From Halosolutus halophilus (GTDB lineage Archaea > Halobacteriota > Halobacteria > Halobacteriales > Natrialbaceae), in contig NZ_CP094974.1 in the NCBI RefSeq assembly GCF_022869805.1, forward strand, positions 434,001 to 498,000: 64,000 nucleotides of DNA, read 5' to 3'. The notes under the pieces are model-generated. The model was not told the DNA's origin, made no database searches, and was given only the letters and a program-made list of their open reading frames with translations. The first letter of the stretch is position 1; each line of letters starts with the position of its first letter. A program made the translations under genes and the position numbers. This document shows positions 43,184 to 52,070 of this stretch, piece after piece.

Positions 43184-43194
43184 TTACAGCAAGG
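43176..43194 (-). terminator. Hairpin spanning the stop codon of the surface-protein gene
   Basis: CCTTGCTG (43176-43183), TTA (43184-43186) and CAGCAAGG (43187-43194) form a perfect 8-3-8 inverted repeat. The loop is exactly the TAA stop codon on the minus strand. Without a T-tract it is only a candidate terminator or RNA-stabilising hairpin. Confidence 0.4.
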
Positions 43195-45097
43195 ACCACG
43201 AGATCAGGATCGCGGCCGCGGTGAGAACGAGAGCAAGAATAACGGCAGCGAGGATGCCGAAGCTGGGGAGGAACCCTGGCAGGACCCCCGAATCGCCAGT
43301 GACGGTCAGCGTGCCGGCACTCGTCCCGCTGACTGCAATCTCGTAGTCACCGGGTTCGTCGAACGATTCGGTGAAGGTGATCCTCTCGCTGGCGCCCGCC
43401 GAGACGGTCACGTCTTGGTCGTCGACGACTTCGCCGTCGACGGTCAGTTCCGCGGTGAACGTTCCGGGTTCGCTCCCGGTGTTCTCCAGGGTTGCCCTGA
43501 CGTCGACGTCGCTACCGACGTCGATTTCGGTGTCACTCAGCGACGCGTCGGTGACCGCGACTGATGAATCGTCCCGGCTCCCCGGTTTGTCGCTGACGGT
43601 AAGCGTCCCGGCCGTGACGGTGTTGACGGCGACCTCGTACTTGCCAGCCTCGTCGAACGTCTCGGTGAACGTCACCGTCTCTTCCTCTCCGGGACCGATG
43701 TCGACGTTCTGTTCGTCGATAACGTCCCCGTCGACGATCAACTCGGCGGTGAACGTCCCGCCACTCTCTCCTCCCTGTTCGCCGACCTTTGCCGTGATAT
43801 CGACGGCGTCGCCGGCCTCGATATTCGTCGCGCTCAGGCCTGCCTTGATCACGCCGAAGTCAGGGTCGGGCGTCGGAGCGGGCGGGGCAGGCGGTGCCGG
43901 TGGCGCCGGGGGCGCGGGGGGTGATGTGGCCTCGAGCGTGAGCACGCCCGTCTGTGCCTGGATCTGATCGTTCGAGGAGCCGGTCGCAACGTGGACCCAG
44001 CGGTAGTCGGTCTCGGACCAGTTCTCGACGGTTTCGACGGTGAGTTCCTCGCTCGCGTTGCCGACGATCGCCGTGGACGAGGCGTTGAGCTGGTCGTCGC
44101 CGGGTTCGGTCGTCGGTTCGTCGAGCCCCGCATCGGTCGCGATGAAGTTCACCACGTCGGTGAATTCGATACCGCCGTCTTCCGCCCGTTCGCTCAGCGA
44201 CTGCTCGAGGATGCTGACGTTATCCCCGTGGTTCTGGACGCCGTTGACCGACTCGAAATCGTGTTTGACGGTGACGTTCTCCATCGAGAGGTTGGCGTTC
44301 ACCTCCTCGGTGGTGTTTAACGTCACTTCGCTCGTGTTGAAGACGGCTGCGTCGTAGAGCACGACGGCGTGGTTCACGTCGTCGGCTCCCTCGAGGGCCG
44401 TCGCGTTGACGTCGAAGGTGACGTTGCCGCCGGGTTCCGGTGTCGAGGGAACGTCGACCGTCGACGGCTCGTCGTGGACGACGATTCGCTCGACGCCGAA
44501 GATCGTCGCGTTGTCGGCATTCGTGATGTTTCCGCCGGTCTCTTCGAGGCCGGAAGCGACGATATACTCGTACCGACCGGGTTTGTCTGGCGTATCTGTG
44601 TGGGTGAACGTGTCGTTCGACAGGCTGTAGTTGTTCTGGTCCTCGAACGTCACGTTCTCGTTGAGGTTCTCGGTCGTAAGCTGATCGAAGGCTATGCTGT
44701 CATTCCCGTGCAGGTAACCCCGGATCACCTTGACGTCCTCGTCGAATTCACCGGTGTCGACGTGGTCTCCGAAGGTGATCGTCGTCTCGGTACCGGTCTC
44801 GTAGACTGCGACCGAGCCACGGTTCAGAGTACCATCGCCCTCCGGCGATTCGACGTAGAGCCCCGGAAGCTCGACCGAGACGTTCGCGTCCGCGGTGTCG
44901 GCCCGGAAGGAGAGTGGTGCCCGGTTCCAGGCCGAGACGTTGTCGGTGAGTTCGACAACATCGTCGTTCGACTCCTGTGTAGTGACGTTCGCCGCCGTTC
45001 CTGTGGCCCCAGCAGTCCATGCGACCCCAGCAACCGGAGCGAGGAGCATGATAGATACCAGGAATGTCACTTTTGCCCATTGTTCCAAATTTTCCAT
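43184..45097 (-). CDS. Secreted surface protein with CARDB domains and C-terminal membrane anchor
   Basis: 637-residue extracellular protein. An N-terminal signal (VTFLVSIMLLAPVAGVAWTAGATGTA, Sec type) leads into a 350-residue S-layer-like region rich in Asn-x-Ser/Thr sites (N-glycosylation). A proline stretch of five PAP-type repeats (about 43875-43925) separates it from two CARDB-like adhesion modules (KAGLSATNIEAGDAV and VTDASLSDTEIDVGSDV) whose C-strands read TVTFTETFDEAGKYEVAV and RITFTESFDEPGDYEIAV. A C-terminal hydrophobic helix anchors it (FLPSFGILAAVILALVLTAA). It probably builds or decorates the cell envelope. Promoter: ACTATTAAATC about 30 bases upstream of the ATG. Confidence 0.8.
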   Translation of the reverse strand: MENLEQWAKVTFLVSIMLLAPVAGVAWTAGATGTAANVTTQESNDDVVELTDNVSAWNRAPLSFRADTADANVSVELPGLYVESPEGDGTLNRGSVAVYETGTETTITFGDHVDTGEFDEDVKVIRGYLHGNDSIAFDQLTTENLNENVTFEDQNNYSLSNDTFTHTDTPDKPGRYEYIVASGLEETGGNITNADNATIFGVERIVVHDEPSTVDVPSTPEPGGNVTFDVNATALEGADDVNHAVVLYDAAVFNTSEVTLNTTEEVNANLSMENVTVKHDFESVNGVQNHGDNVSILEQSLSERAEDGGIEFTDVVNFIATDAGLDEPTTEPGDDQLNASSTAIVGNASEELTVETVENWSETDYRWVHVATGSSNDQIQAQTGVLTLEATSPPAPPAPPAPPAPPAPTPDPDFGVIKAGLSATNIEAGDAVDITAKVGEQGGESGGTFTAELIVDGDVIDEQNVDIGPGEEETVTFTETFDEAGKYEVAVNTVTAGTLTVSDKPGSRDDSSVAVTDASLSDTEIDVGSDVDVRATLENTGSEPGTFTAELTVDGEVVDDQDVTVSAGASERITFTESFDEPGDYEIAVSGTSAGTLTVTGDSGVLPGFLPSFGILAAVILALVLTAAAILISWSLL

Positions 45098-45235
45098 ATA
45101 TCAGCAGATCTGACTCTATTGATTTAATAGTTGCGGGGCCTGGCTCGGACGTCGAGTACTCCGCTGCGGACGATCTCTCGCGATCGACGATCGGGTTCCG
45201 TTCAGCCGAAACCGGACTATTAGGTTCAGTGACAG

Positions 45236-46384
45236 TTAGGTCTCGTTCCGAACAGTGGCAGCCAGAAGCAGGAGGGCGATCGTGAGCAGAGTCGGGAGCG
45301 CTCCCGGCGTCCCGAGTTCGTCGTCGGGGGCCGGATCGTCCGTCACCGCGTCGTCGGGGTCGGTCGGTTCGAGTACGTCGTCCGTCTCGTCGTCCTCGTT
45401 CGTGTTGCGCTCGTCGTCACCGGCGCCCGAATCGGTGTCGGCGTCGCTCCCGCTCTCGCCGTCGGTCGACTCGTTGCGATCGGCCGTCTCGTCGCCGTCG
45501 TCGGCGGTCCCGTCGTCCGCATCGGTCTCGTTGTCGGCTTCGCTGTCCGTATCGGTCTCGTTGTCGGCTTCGCTGTCCGTATCGGTCTCGTCGTCGCTCT
45601 CGTTCCCGGTCGTGGCGTCACTATCGCTCCCGTCGGCATCGGTCTCGTCGGACGTCACGGTGAGCGTCGCACCGTTCTCGACGGCGAGGGTGGTCGGATA
45701 GCCGTCGACCGTCTCGTCGCCGACGACGGCGCCATACACGTCGTAGGTGCCGGTGTCGAACGCCGCCAGGGAAACCGTCGTCCCGTAGCTCGTTTCACCT
45801 TCGTGCTCGAGCGTCACCTCGGTGACGTCGTTCCCCTCCCAGATCGCGACGTCGACGGTCTCCGGTCGGGCCAGGCCGTCGATCGGCTCGACCGTCGCCT
45901 CGACCTCGATCTCGCTCCCCTGTTCGGCCGTCGTCGGATACGCGAGGGTGACGTCGTACCCCTGCACGACGACCGGCGTCACCGCCTCGCGACCCTGATC
46001 GTCCGGTTCGAGGGAGAGCATGTAGGTTCCGGACTCGAGGGCACTCGTGTCGAAGTCATCACCGTCGTCGCCCATCGTCACGGCGGGTTCGTCGGCGGAC
46101 AGGTACTCGCGGTATTCAGAATCGCCGTCAGTGTTGTACAGGATGACGTAGTAGTTCTCAGCCGACGTGACCTCCATTTCGATCGGTTCGCCGGATTCGA
46201 TCACGGCGATCTCGTCGATGTCGTACTCGCTCCCTTCGATCTCGACCGTTTCCGTCGGCGTCTCGATCGCGTCGTCGACCGTCAACTCGTACTCCGAATC
46301 GGCGGCCACCACCGTGAGCACCGTGAGCGAGGCCGCGCCGAGGATCAGAAGAACAGCAACTGCAACGCCGACGATGTTACGCAT
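45236..46384 (-). CDS. Anchored acidic surface protein with Asp/Thr/Glu-rich stalk
   Basis: 382 residues from the second ATG (MRNIVGVAVAVLLILGAASLTVL). A Sec-type signal/anchor is followed by a folded extracellular part with beta-rich segments (YELTVDDAIETPTETVEIEG, VTLAYPTTAEQGSEIEVEATVEPIDG). The C-terminal third is a stalk of Asp, Glu, Thr and Ser, including two perfect copies of the decapeptide ETDTDSEADN, then ELGTPGALPTLLTIALLLLAAT as a membrane segment resembling archaeosortase-type tails (Pro-Gly-Phe is absent, so a simple anchor is more likely). Function unknown. A TATA-like AAGATTTTATT lies just before the ATG. Confidence 0.75.
   Translation of the reverse strand: MRNIVGVAVAVLLILGAASLTVLTVVAADSEYELTVDDAIETPTETVEIEGSEYDIDEIAVIESGEPIEMEVTSAENYYVILYNTDGDSEYREYLSADEPAVTMGDDGDDFDTSALESGTYMLSLEPDDQGREAVTPVVVQGYDVTLAYPTTAEQGSEIEVEATVEPIDGLARPETVDVAIWEGNDVTEVTLEHEGETSYGTTVSLAAFDTGTYDVYGAVVGDETVDGYPTTLAVENGATLTVTSDETDADGSDSDATTGNESDDETDTDSEADNETDTDSEADNETDADDGTADDGDETADRNESTDGESGSDADTDSGAGDDERNTNEDDETDDVLEPTDPDDAVTDDPAPDDELGTPGALPTLLTIALLLLAATVRNET
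45521..45590 (-). repeat. 30-base minisatellite within the acidic stalk
   Basis: Two identical 30-base units (45521-45550, 45551-45580) plus the first 10 bases of a third encode ETDTDSEADN. Exact DNA identity, not just amino acid identity, indicates recent slippage or unequal exchange. Confidence 0.8.
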
Positions 46385-46390
46385 AGCCAC

Positions 46391-47513
46391 CGATTTCTCG
46401 GTTCGGAATAAAATCTTTCTGCTCTACTGATCGACCGCGTAATTCGATTCGGCCGGTCGATCGCCTCGACAGTTCCGATCGACTCGCGCGTCGATCCCGA
46501 TCGGCGCTTCGAGTTCGGCGGCCTCACGGAACTGGTCGACGACGTCCGCATCGCGCGCCGGCCGTGCCAGCGTGTACAGACGTCTCTGCCACTTCTGCCG
46601 GGATACGCGTCGGCACGATCGAACAGTTCTTCGCGGGCCTGGACGCGAACGCGATCGGGACGATCACGAGACGACGGTCCGGAACACCACACACCCGATC
46701 GGCCATCGCCCCGACGCCACCGCCGCGGAGCGCCGAGAGACGCTCTCCGGACCCGTTTCTGCCGACTCGACGGGTGCCGTCCCGCTCGCATGGTTCGCCA
46801 GAGTGCCACCGAGGACGCCTCGCGGTGACCGCGCTGTGCCCGTTTTTTCCGACGGGGGTGGTTCCACCAGAATCGTTAGTTGGCCAACAGACTTATTCTG
46901 AACTGGCGGAACTACTCGACTGGCGAGGGGGAGACCGCTATCGGGACCCGATAGCAATCCGGCTGTACACCCACGACAGTCACCCGGTCACCCTCGCCCG
47001 TCGTCAGCACCGATCCGCGATAGCCAGTCCTGGGACCGCGGCGACACCTGCAGTTGGGGGGACCGTCCCGCCGGCTTCCAGTCGGCGCATTTTTGCGTCC
47101 ATCGGTCGGCACAGGATGCTCTTCGGATTGAACCGGGGCACGTGCGGTCTGGTCTCCGTGGTCTGGTGAGAGTGTCATCCGGACAGGCGCTGTGAGGACG
47201 GTGCGCTGGTCGACTGGTGAACCGAGTCCAGCCCTGAATCGGGCTCGAATCGGGGATTTCAGGCTGGTCGCGACGTCAACAGCCGCTCTCGAGTCGACGA
47301 TCTACAGCGAACCGTTCGTGGTCCAGAGCACCACGGTCGTCGCTACTGGATCGAGAACGCTCGGGTCGACGGTAGGTGGTGGTACGGCGGGTTCCGACCC
47401 GAGCACCTCGGTATTCACTCCTGTGATTTATTAATACTGTGTACATGTATTCCGAGAACCATTATTCAGAGTTATCGCCGATCGACGTTCGTCCTCGCTC
47501 TCCTGCCGGAACG
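46391..47513. other. 1.1-kb gene-poor gap with a perfect 19-base palindrome
   Basis: No frame shows haloarchaeal composition or recognisable motifs on either strand. GC and amino acid content of the longest frames (Arg/Ser/Pro-rich) are those of chance frames. A perfect inverted repeat GCTATCGGGACCCGATAGC lies at 46937-46955. Decayed coding sequence is possible but I cannot reconstruct any. Confidence 0.55.
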
Positions 47514-48836
47514 TCACCGTGGTTGGATCCCCTGGCCGTACAGCGGCGTCTCGAAGTAGGGCTCCACGCTATACTCGCCGAGAGCGGGGTCGTCGGCGAG
47601 CGCGGCGAACGACTCGAGGAAGCCGACCGTCGTGAGTTCCAGCTGGCGACCGAACGCTTTCTGGCCGAGGTCGTCGGTCTGATAGGCGACCTCGTAGAGC
47701 ATCCCCGCGACCCCGTCGCCGCCGTTGGCGACGTTCGGACACAGGCCGTCGAGGTACGATCCCCACAGGGGGAAGTAGCCGTAGCGGGTGATGCTGTCGA
47801 AGACGCTGTCCCCGCGTTCGGCGAGGGCCTCGATGACCAGCGAGTTCAGCTTGATCGATCGCGCGCTAGTCTCGGCATCGAGGAACGGGTTGACCGCCTC
47901 CGAAACGGGGGCGTGATCGGCCGGGTAGAACGGCGAACGGTCGAGGTACTCCGGACCGTACGCCGCCATCACGCTCATGAGCGTCTGTTTTGTCGGGCGC
48001 TTCCCCTCGTCGCTTCCCGGATACAGGCTCCCGCCTTTGTGGTGGTGAGTGATCGCGTAATCGGGGTTCGTCTCCATAAACGACTCCGTGACGGCGCGCA
48101 CTTCGGGTGCCAAGCGGAGGCCGCTCCCGAAGAGCGTGTGCCCTTCGTAGGGCATGTCCAAGTACTGCTCGTCGGCCCACCACGCGGCGTCGTCGTCCGT
48201 GCGCGGGTCGAACTCCGAGGGCGGCCGCACGTTGAAGTCCCGGTTCATATCGTAGCCCGGCGCCTGACCGTCGGGGTCGTAGTGGTAGTACGGCCGATAC
48301 CGCGACTGGTCGGCGGTCCACGCCTGGGTGTTGTATCGGCGCCCGACTCGTTCTTTCCCCCCGTCGCCGTCGACGTCGTAGCGATACATCGCGCCGTCGG
48401 GGTTGACCCGGGGAATGATCGTGAACGAGAGGTTCTCGAGGATGTGATCGACCTGGCGCGAATCGCTCAGCCCGAGGCGCCGGATCAGCTTGAGCGCCGC
48501 CTCGGTTCCGATCGCTTCGTCGCCGTGGATCTGCGTGACCAGGTGGACATCGACGTCGCCGCCGCCGACCTGCACTTCCCAGATCGGGTCGTTCCGGCCG
48601 GCCGAACGGCCGCGTTCTCGCAGCGAAACCCGGCCGCTCTGGCGCGCGATGGATTCGAGCGCCGCCGTGAGTTGCGCGTTCGTGTGAAACGCGTTCAGAT
48701 TGATCGCGTTCGGTTGCCCGAGCGCGGGCCCGCCCGGCCGGTACCGCTCGCGGTCCGGCGCAGCGCTCGCCGCGCCAACGGCCGTCACTCCAACTGTCGC
48801 TGCGCCAGTCGCCTTGAGGAACGTTCTGCGGTGCAT
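47514..48836 (-). CDS. Tat-exported M14 family zinc carboxypeptidase
   Basis: 440-residue secreted metallopeptidase that should trim amino acids from the C-terminus of peptides outside the cell. Tat signal: MHRRTFLKATGAATVGVTAV then GAASA. Zinc ligands of the M14 fold are HGDEAIG (His and Glu of HxxE) near residue 120 and the His in YAITHHHKGG. The substrate-anchor region IPRVNPDGAMYRYDV holds the typical NPDG. The catalytic Glu should lie in the last 100 residues (MLYEVAYQTDD gives a candidate). ATG 48836 begins the signal peptide; an in-frame ATG 16 codons earlier is unsupported. Confidence 0.9.
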   Translation of the reverse strand: MHRRTFLKATGAATVGVTAVGAASAAPDRERYRPGGPALGQPNAINLNAFHTNAQLTAALESIARQSGRVSLRERGRSAGRNDPIWEVQVGGGDVDVHLVTQIHGDEAIGTEAALKLIRRLGLSDSRQVDHILENLSFTIIPRVNPDGAMYRYDVDGDGGKERVGRRYNTQAWTADQSRYRPYYHYDPDGQAPGYDMNRDFNVRPPSEFDPRTDDDAAWWADEQYLDMPYEGHTLFGSGLRLAPEVRAVTESFMETNPDYAITHHHKGGSLYPGSDEGKRPTKQTLMSVMAAYGPEYLDRSPFYPADHAPVSEAVNPFLDAETSARSIKLNSLVIEALAERGDSVFDSITRYGYFPLWGSYLDGLCPNVANGGDGVAGMLYEVAYQTDDLGQKAFGRQLELTTVGFLESFAALADDPALGEYSVEPYFETPLYGQGIQPR

Positions 48837-49370
48837 AGTGATCACCAGGGAGGGGATGGCGCGCGGGCGCCATCGAATACCCATCGAGTGTGATCATTCC
48901 CGTCCTCTTATACTTACGGAGCTTTTTCAGCCCCAGAGCAGCGTCCGAAACACGACCCCCGAGGCTGCACCGGCCATCGATGCCCCGTTTCGGTGCGAGT
49001 GCCGTTTCGGATGGCGCCGCCGCTCGCCGAATGGGATGGCAGTATCGGCCACACAGCGCCGCGCTGTGGCCGTTCTTCTCGCCGTACTCGGTGGCGAACT
49101 CGTGGACGGGTTCTGCGGATCCGTGATGTTCGCGACCCGCGTCCCCCTGAATATAGCCACCGTCGATCAGCAGCGTTTCGTCCCCTCTGGGGGACGATGT
49201 CGTGGAAGTGTGACGTCCAGACGACGCGACCTGCGTCTTGGCTGCGAGCGTCCGGCGAGTAGACGCGACCAAAAACGCTGCCACTCACCTAGAATAGTTA
49301 TTATTCCGTTATCAGCACGTGACGTCTGACAAAATAGTTTTCATTGCTATCATAAAATGTGCCTTCGTTC
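48837..49370. other. Gap upstream of carboxypeptidase and gamma-glutamyltransferase
   Basis: Divergent 534-base region that carries the pseudogene at 48914-49300, the promoter of the carboxypeptidase (minus strand, about 48860-48880) and an AT-rich patch with TCATAAAATG at 49349-49358 for the gamma-glutamyltransferase. Confidence 0.55.
48914..49300 (-). pseudogene. Frame-shifted remnant of an LVIVP/beta-propeller-type repeat protein
   Basis: Three minus-strand frames each carry part of a coherent peptide. Frame one gives GRVVWTSHFHDIV (about 49160-49240), frame two PRGDETLLIDGGYIQGD (49140-49190), frame three TRVANITDPQNP (49110-49140), then frame two again VHEFATEYGEKNGHS (49060-49110). Joined they resemble the alternating 'I-D-G-G-Y... 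V-x-N/D-I-T-D-P... V' rungs of LVIVP-type secreted propeller proteins. At least three frameshifts are needed, so the gene is broken. It lies just upstream of the M14 carboxypeptidase. The family assignment is a by-eye inference. Confidence 0.55.
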
Positions 49371-51221
49371 ATGTCGGAACGATACGAGTCACCAGCGCAG
49401 GAGAACCGAACCGGAACCGACGGGAGCCCCCCGGGAATCAACCGCCGTCGGTTCCTCGCGCTCACTGGAACGACCGCTGGCGCGCTCACGGCCGGTACGA
49501 CTCCGACGACGGCAGCGTCTCGGGCGGCCACCGACGTCTCCGGCTTTAGCTGCGACCACCCGCAGTTCACTTGCGGCCGCGAAATCACCGCCGCCGATGG
49601 GATGGTCTCGACGGTCGATCCGATCGCCGGCGGCGTCGCCGCACGCGTCCTCCGGGAGGGCGGGAACGCGATCGACGCGGCGATCGCGCTCCAGTACGTC
49701 CTGAACGTGACCCAACCCCACGGCTCGGGCATCGGCGGCGGCGGATTCATGGTCGTCTACGACGCCGAGGCGGACTCGGTCGACGTCGTCAACAGCCGCG
49801 AGCGCGCGTCCCAGGGGGCCACCCCCGACATGTTCCTCGACGACGACGGGGAGGAGCTCCCCTTTTCGCAGGCGATCCAGACCGGTGAGGCGATGGGGAC
49901 CCCCGGAACGCTGAAAGGGCTCGAGACGGCGCGCGAACGGTACGGCAGTCGGTCCCGACAGCGGCTGATCGAACCGGCGATCGACCTCGCCCGCAACGGG
50001 TTCACGGTCGACTGGTTCCTCGCCGAGCAGATCGCGGCCAACACCGGGAAGTTCAACGACGCGGCCCTCGAGGTCTTCAGCGACGAGAACGGGACCCTCT
50101 ACGAGGAGGGCGACACGATGACCAACCCCGACCTGGCCGAGACGCTCGAACGCATCAAGCGCGACGGCGCCGAGGCCTTCTACGAGGGGCCGATCGCCGA
50201 GGACCTGGCGGCGGAGATCCAGCGCCACGCCCGCGACCCCGATCGCACCGTCGACGAGGCCGACCTCGCGAGGTACGACGTTACGCTCGACGACCCGGTC
50301 CGCAAGGAGTGGCGCGACGTCGAACTCGTCGGCCAGCCGCTCCCGAGCTCCGGGCCCACCGTCGTGTCGATGATCCTCCGGATGCTCGAGTTCCTCGAGA
50401 TCGACGACTACGACCTCCGGTCGCCGGAGATGTACCACCTGCTCGCCGAGGCGATCATCGTCGCCTGGGGCGATCGGATGGAGTACATGGGCGACCCCGA
50501 GTTCGTCGACGTTCCCATCGACGGCCTGCTCTCGGACGAGTACCTCCAGGAACGCGCGGAGATGATCGAACTCGGGCAGTCGGTCCTGACCGAGGGCTGT
50601 TTCGGAGGCGGCGAGACGGATCGGATCAGTACCGGCGGCCAGACGACGCACTTCTCGGTCGTCGACCGGTGGGGGAACGCGGTCTCGTACACCTCGACGA
50701 TCGAGCAATTCATGGGCTCGGGCAAGATGGTTCCCGGTCGCGGGTTCATGATCAACAACGAACTCACGGACTTCGATCGCACGCCGGGCGGCGCGAACGA
50801 GCCCGAACCCTGGAAACGCCCGCTGAGCAGCATGAGCCCGATGATGGTCCTCCGCGACGGCAAACCGGAGTTCACCGCCGGTTCGCCCGGCGGGTGGCGG
50901 ATCATCACCTCGACGATGCAGGCGATCCTCTTCCGGTACGTCTACGGGCTCGACCCGCTGGCGGCGATCACCGAGCCGAGTATCTATACCCACTACTGCG
51001 GGGGAATCGGCTGGGACGCGGGCGTCCCCGCGGAGGCCCGGCAACGCACCTCGGAGTGGGGCCAAGACTGGGACGACACCCCAAGCACCCTCGGCAACGT
51101 CCAGGTCATCGACATCGGCGAGGACGAACTGACCGGCGCGGCTGATCCGAACCGCGACGGTCAGGCCGTCGGCTTCGACCGGCCCGGACGCGGTCGCGGG
51201 CGGGGCCGGCGACGCGACTGA
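49371..51221 (+). CDS. ggt: Gamma-glutamyltransferase (Tat-exported)
   Basis: Secreted N-terminal nucleophile hydrolase acting on gamma-glutamyl peptides; the precursor of 616 residues is self-cleaved into two chains. A Tat-like signal (INRRRFLALTGTTAGALTAG) follows an 11-residue hydrophilic start. The large chain shows GGNAIDAAIALQYVLNVTQPHGSGIGGGGFMVVYD; the nucleophile Thr425 heads TTHFSVVDRWGNAV, and SSMSPMMVLRDGKPEFTAGSPGG is the glycine-rich substrate loop near the end. A Gly/Arg-rich tail GRGRGRGRRRD is unusual. It may release glutamate from extracellular gamma-glutamylcysteine or polyglutamate. ATG 49371 is preferred to the GTG at 49359. Confidence 0.93.
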   Translation: MSERYESPAQENRTGTDGSPPGINRRRFLALTGTTAGALTAGTTPTTAASRAATDVSGFSCDHPQFTCGREITAADGMVSTVDPIAGGVAARVLREGGNAIDAAIALQYVLNVTQPHGSGIGGGGFMVVYDAEADSVDVVNSRERASQGATPDMFLDDDGEELPFSQAIQTGEAMGTPGTLKGLETARERYGSRSRQRLIEPAIDLARNGFTVDWFLAEQIAANTGKFNDAALEVFSDENGTLYEEGDTMTNPDLAETLERIKRDGAEAFYEGPIAEDLAAEIQRHARDPDRTVDEADLARYDVTLDDPVRKEWRDVELVGQPLPSSGPTVVSMILRMLEFLEIDDYDLRSPEMYHLLAEAIIVAWGDRMEYMGDPEFVDVPIDGLLSDEYLQERAEMIELGQSVLTEGCFGGGETDRISTGGQTTHFSVVDRWGNAVSYTSTIEQFMGSGKMVPGRGFMINNELTDFDRTPGGANEPEPWKRPLSSMSPMMVLRDGKPEFTAGSPGGWRIITSTMQAILFRYVYGLDPLAAITEPSIYTHYCGGIGWDAGVPAEARQRTSEWGQDWDDTPSTLGNVQVIDIGEDELTGAADPNRDGQAVGFDRPGRGRGRGRRRD

Positions 51222-52070
51222 GAGGGCTTGCGTGGCCACCGTCCCCGATGTGCAGCGGACGCGTCTGCGGGTCCCCATCCGATCGCTAGTACTTTTCCGC
51301 TCGTACGTCCCGACGTGACTACCGGAACGAATGGCTTAACGGCCACAATTCTCCAGGAAAGATATAGTTTCGCTACAACTGTTTGGAACCAATTCCCTCG
51401 GCGGTCTGCTACCGGCGATCGTAGTGGCCCTTCTGCTTGTCGCTTTCGGCACGTACGTTGGTCTCCTCGTGGCACTTCAATCGTTCTTCGGTGCATCGAC
51501 GCGTGAAGAAGTGAACGGATCCGAAACCGATTGAAAATCCACTGCTACAGAAGAGTATCCGACGACTCCACTTCGATCCGAAGTGACTGATGACTATTCT
51601 TCTCCGACGGGCCAACCAAGGTACGTGCTGCGTACGCGCCATCTCTGCAGCAGCGCCCGACCAAACTGCCGAATACGTCGCCAGAAACGGCGCGTTGCGT
51701 ACGGAGGATGACTTCGTCGATCTCACCCCGGACGCGTGATCGTACCGATGGACGACCGAGCAACGACCAGTTGCTGATGAGAAAGAGGATTCCCATCGTA
51801 CCGGTGATGGCTAGCGATACAGGGTTATTTCGGTATGTTCGGTATTGTATGTGCTCGATCCACTGCCCCGTTACTGGGTGTAGAAAGCCGATCTGAAGAA
51901 TACGGAATATTACAGGAGTACCAAGGAATATATAGGATCTCCACAATGTCCGTAACCACAACTGGTCCAAGGGAGTTCACCAAGAGAATGAACGGGTATA
52001 CACATCGAGTAGGACCGGGACACGAGACGTCTCCTGTTGCTGCAACACGAACCGACGTGAGGGACGGCCC
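51222..52070. other. 850-base gene-poor, AT-rich gap before the transhydrogenase operon
   Basis: No complete gene is supported. A plus-strand frame 51361-51534 encodes a clean hydrophobic peptide (LGGLLPAIVVALLLVAFGTY then VGLLVALQSFFGAS) but lacks any start codon. A minus-strand frame 51545-51970 encodes 141 residues with two hydrophobic stretches (LWRSYIFLGTPVIFRILQIG, VSLAITGTMGILFLI) and no recognisable family. The last 150 bases are strongly AT-rich, including AATATATAGG near 51926-51935, and probably contain the pnt promoter. AT content above the window average points to relaxed or foreign sequence. Confidence 0.5.
51361..51534 (+). pseudogene. Small membrane-protein frame without a start codon
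   Basis: The frame from 51361 to the TGA at 51532-51534 reads DIVSLQLFGTNS, then a 25-residue hydrophobic segment, then FFGASTREEVNGSETD. The transmembrane segment and acidic tail are typical of small haloarchaeal membrane proteins, but no ATG, GTG or TTG occurs in the N-terminal part before the hydrophobic core. It is therefore read as a decayed small gene or one with an unusual start; a GTG inside the core is the only candidate. Confidence 0.35.

Noticed and set aside
46564-47178. Frames of 88-201 residues in the 46.4-47.5 kb gap
   Set aside because: Low acidic content, many Arg/Pro/Ser, no motifs; overlapping frames on both strands typical of non-coding GC-rich DNA.
51545-51970. 141-residue minus-strand membrane-like frame
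   Set aside because: Two hydrophobic stretches but basic, Cys/Ser-rich second half, no family and no promoter; kept only as a remark in the gap entry.
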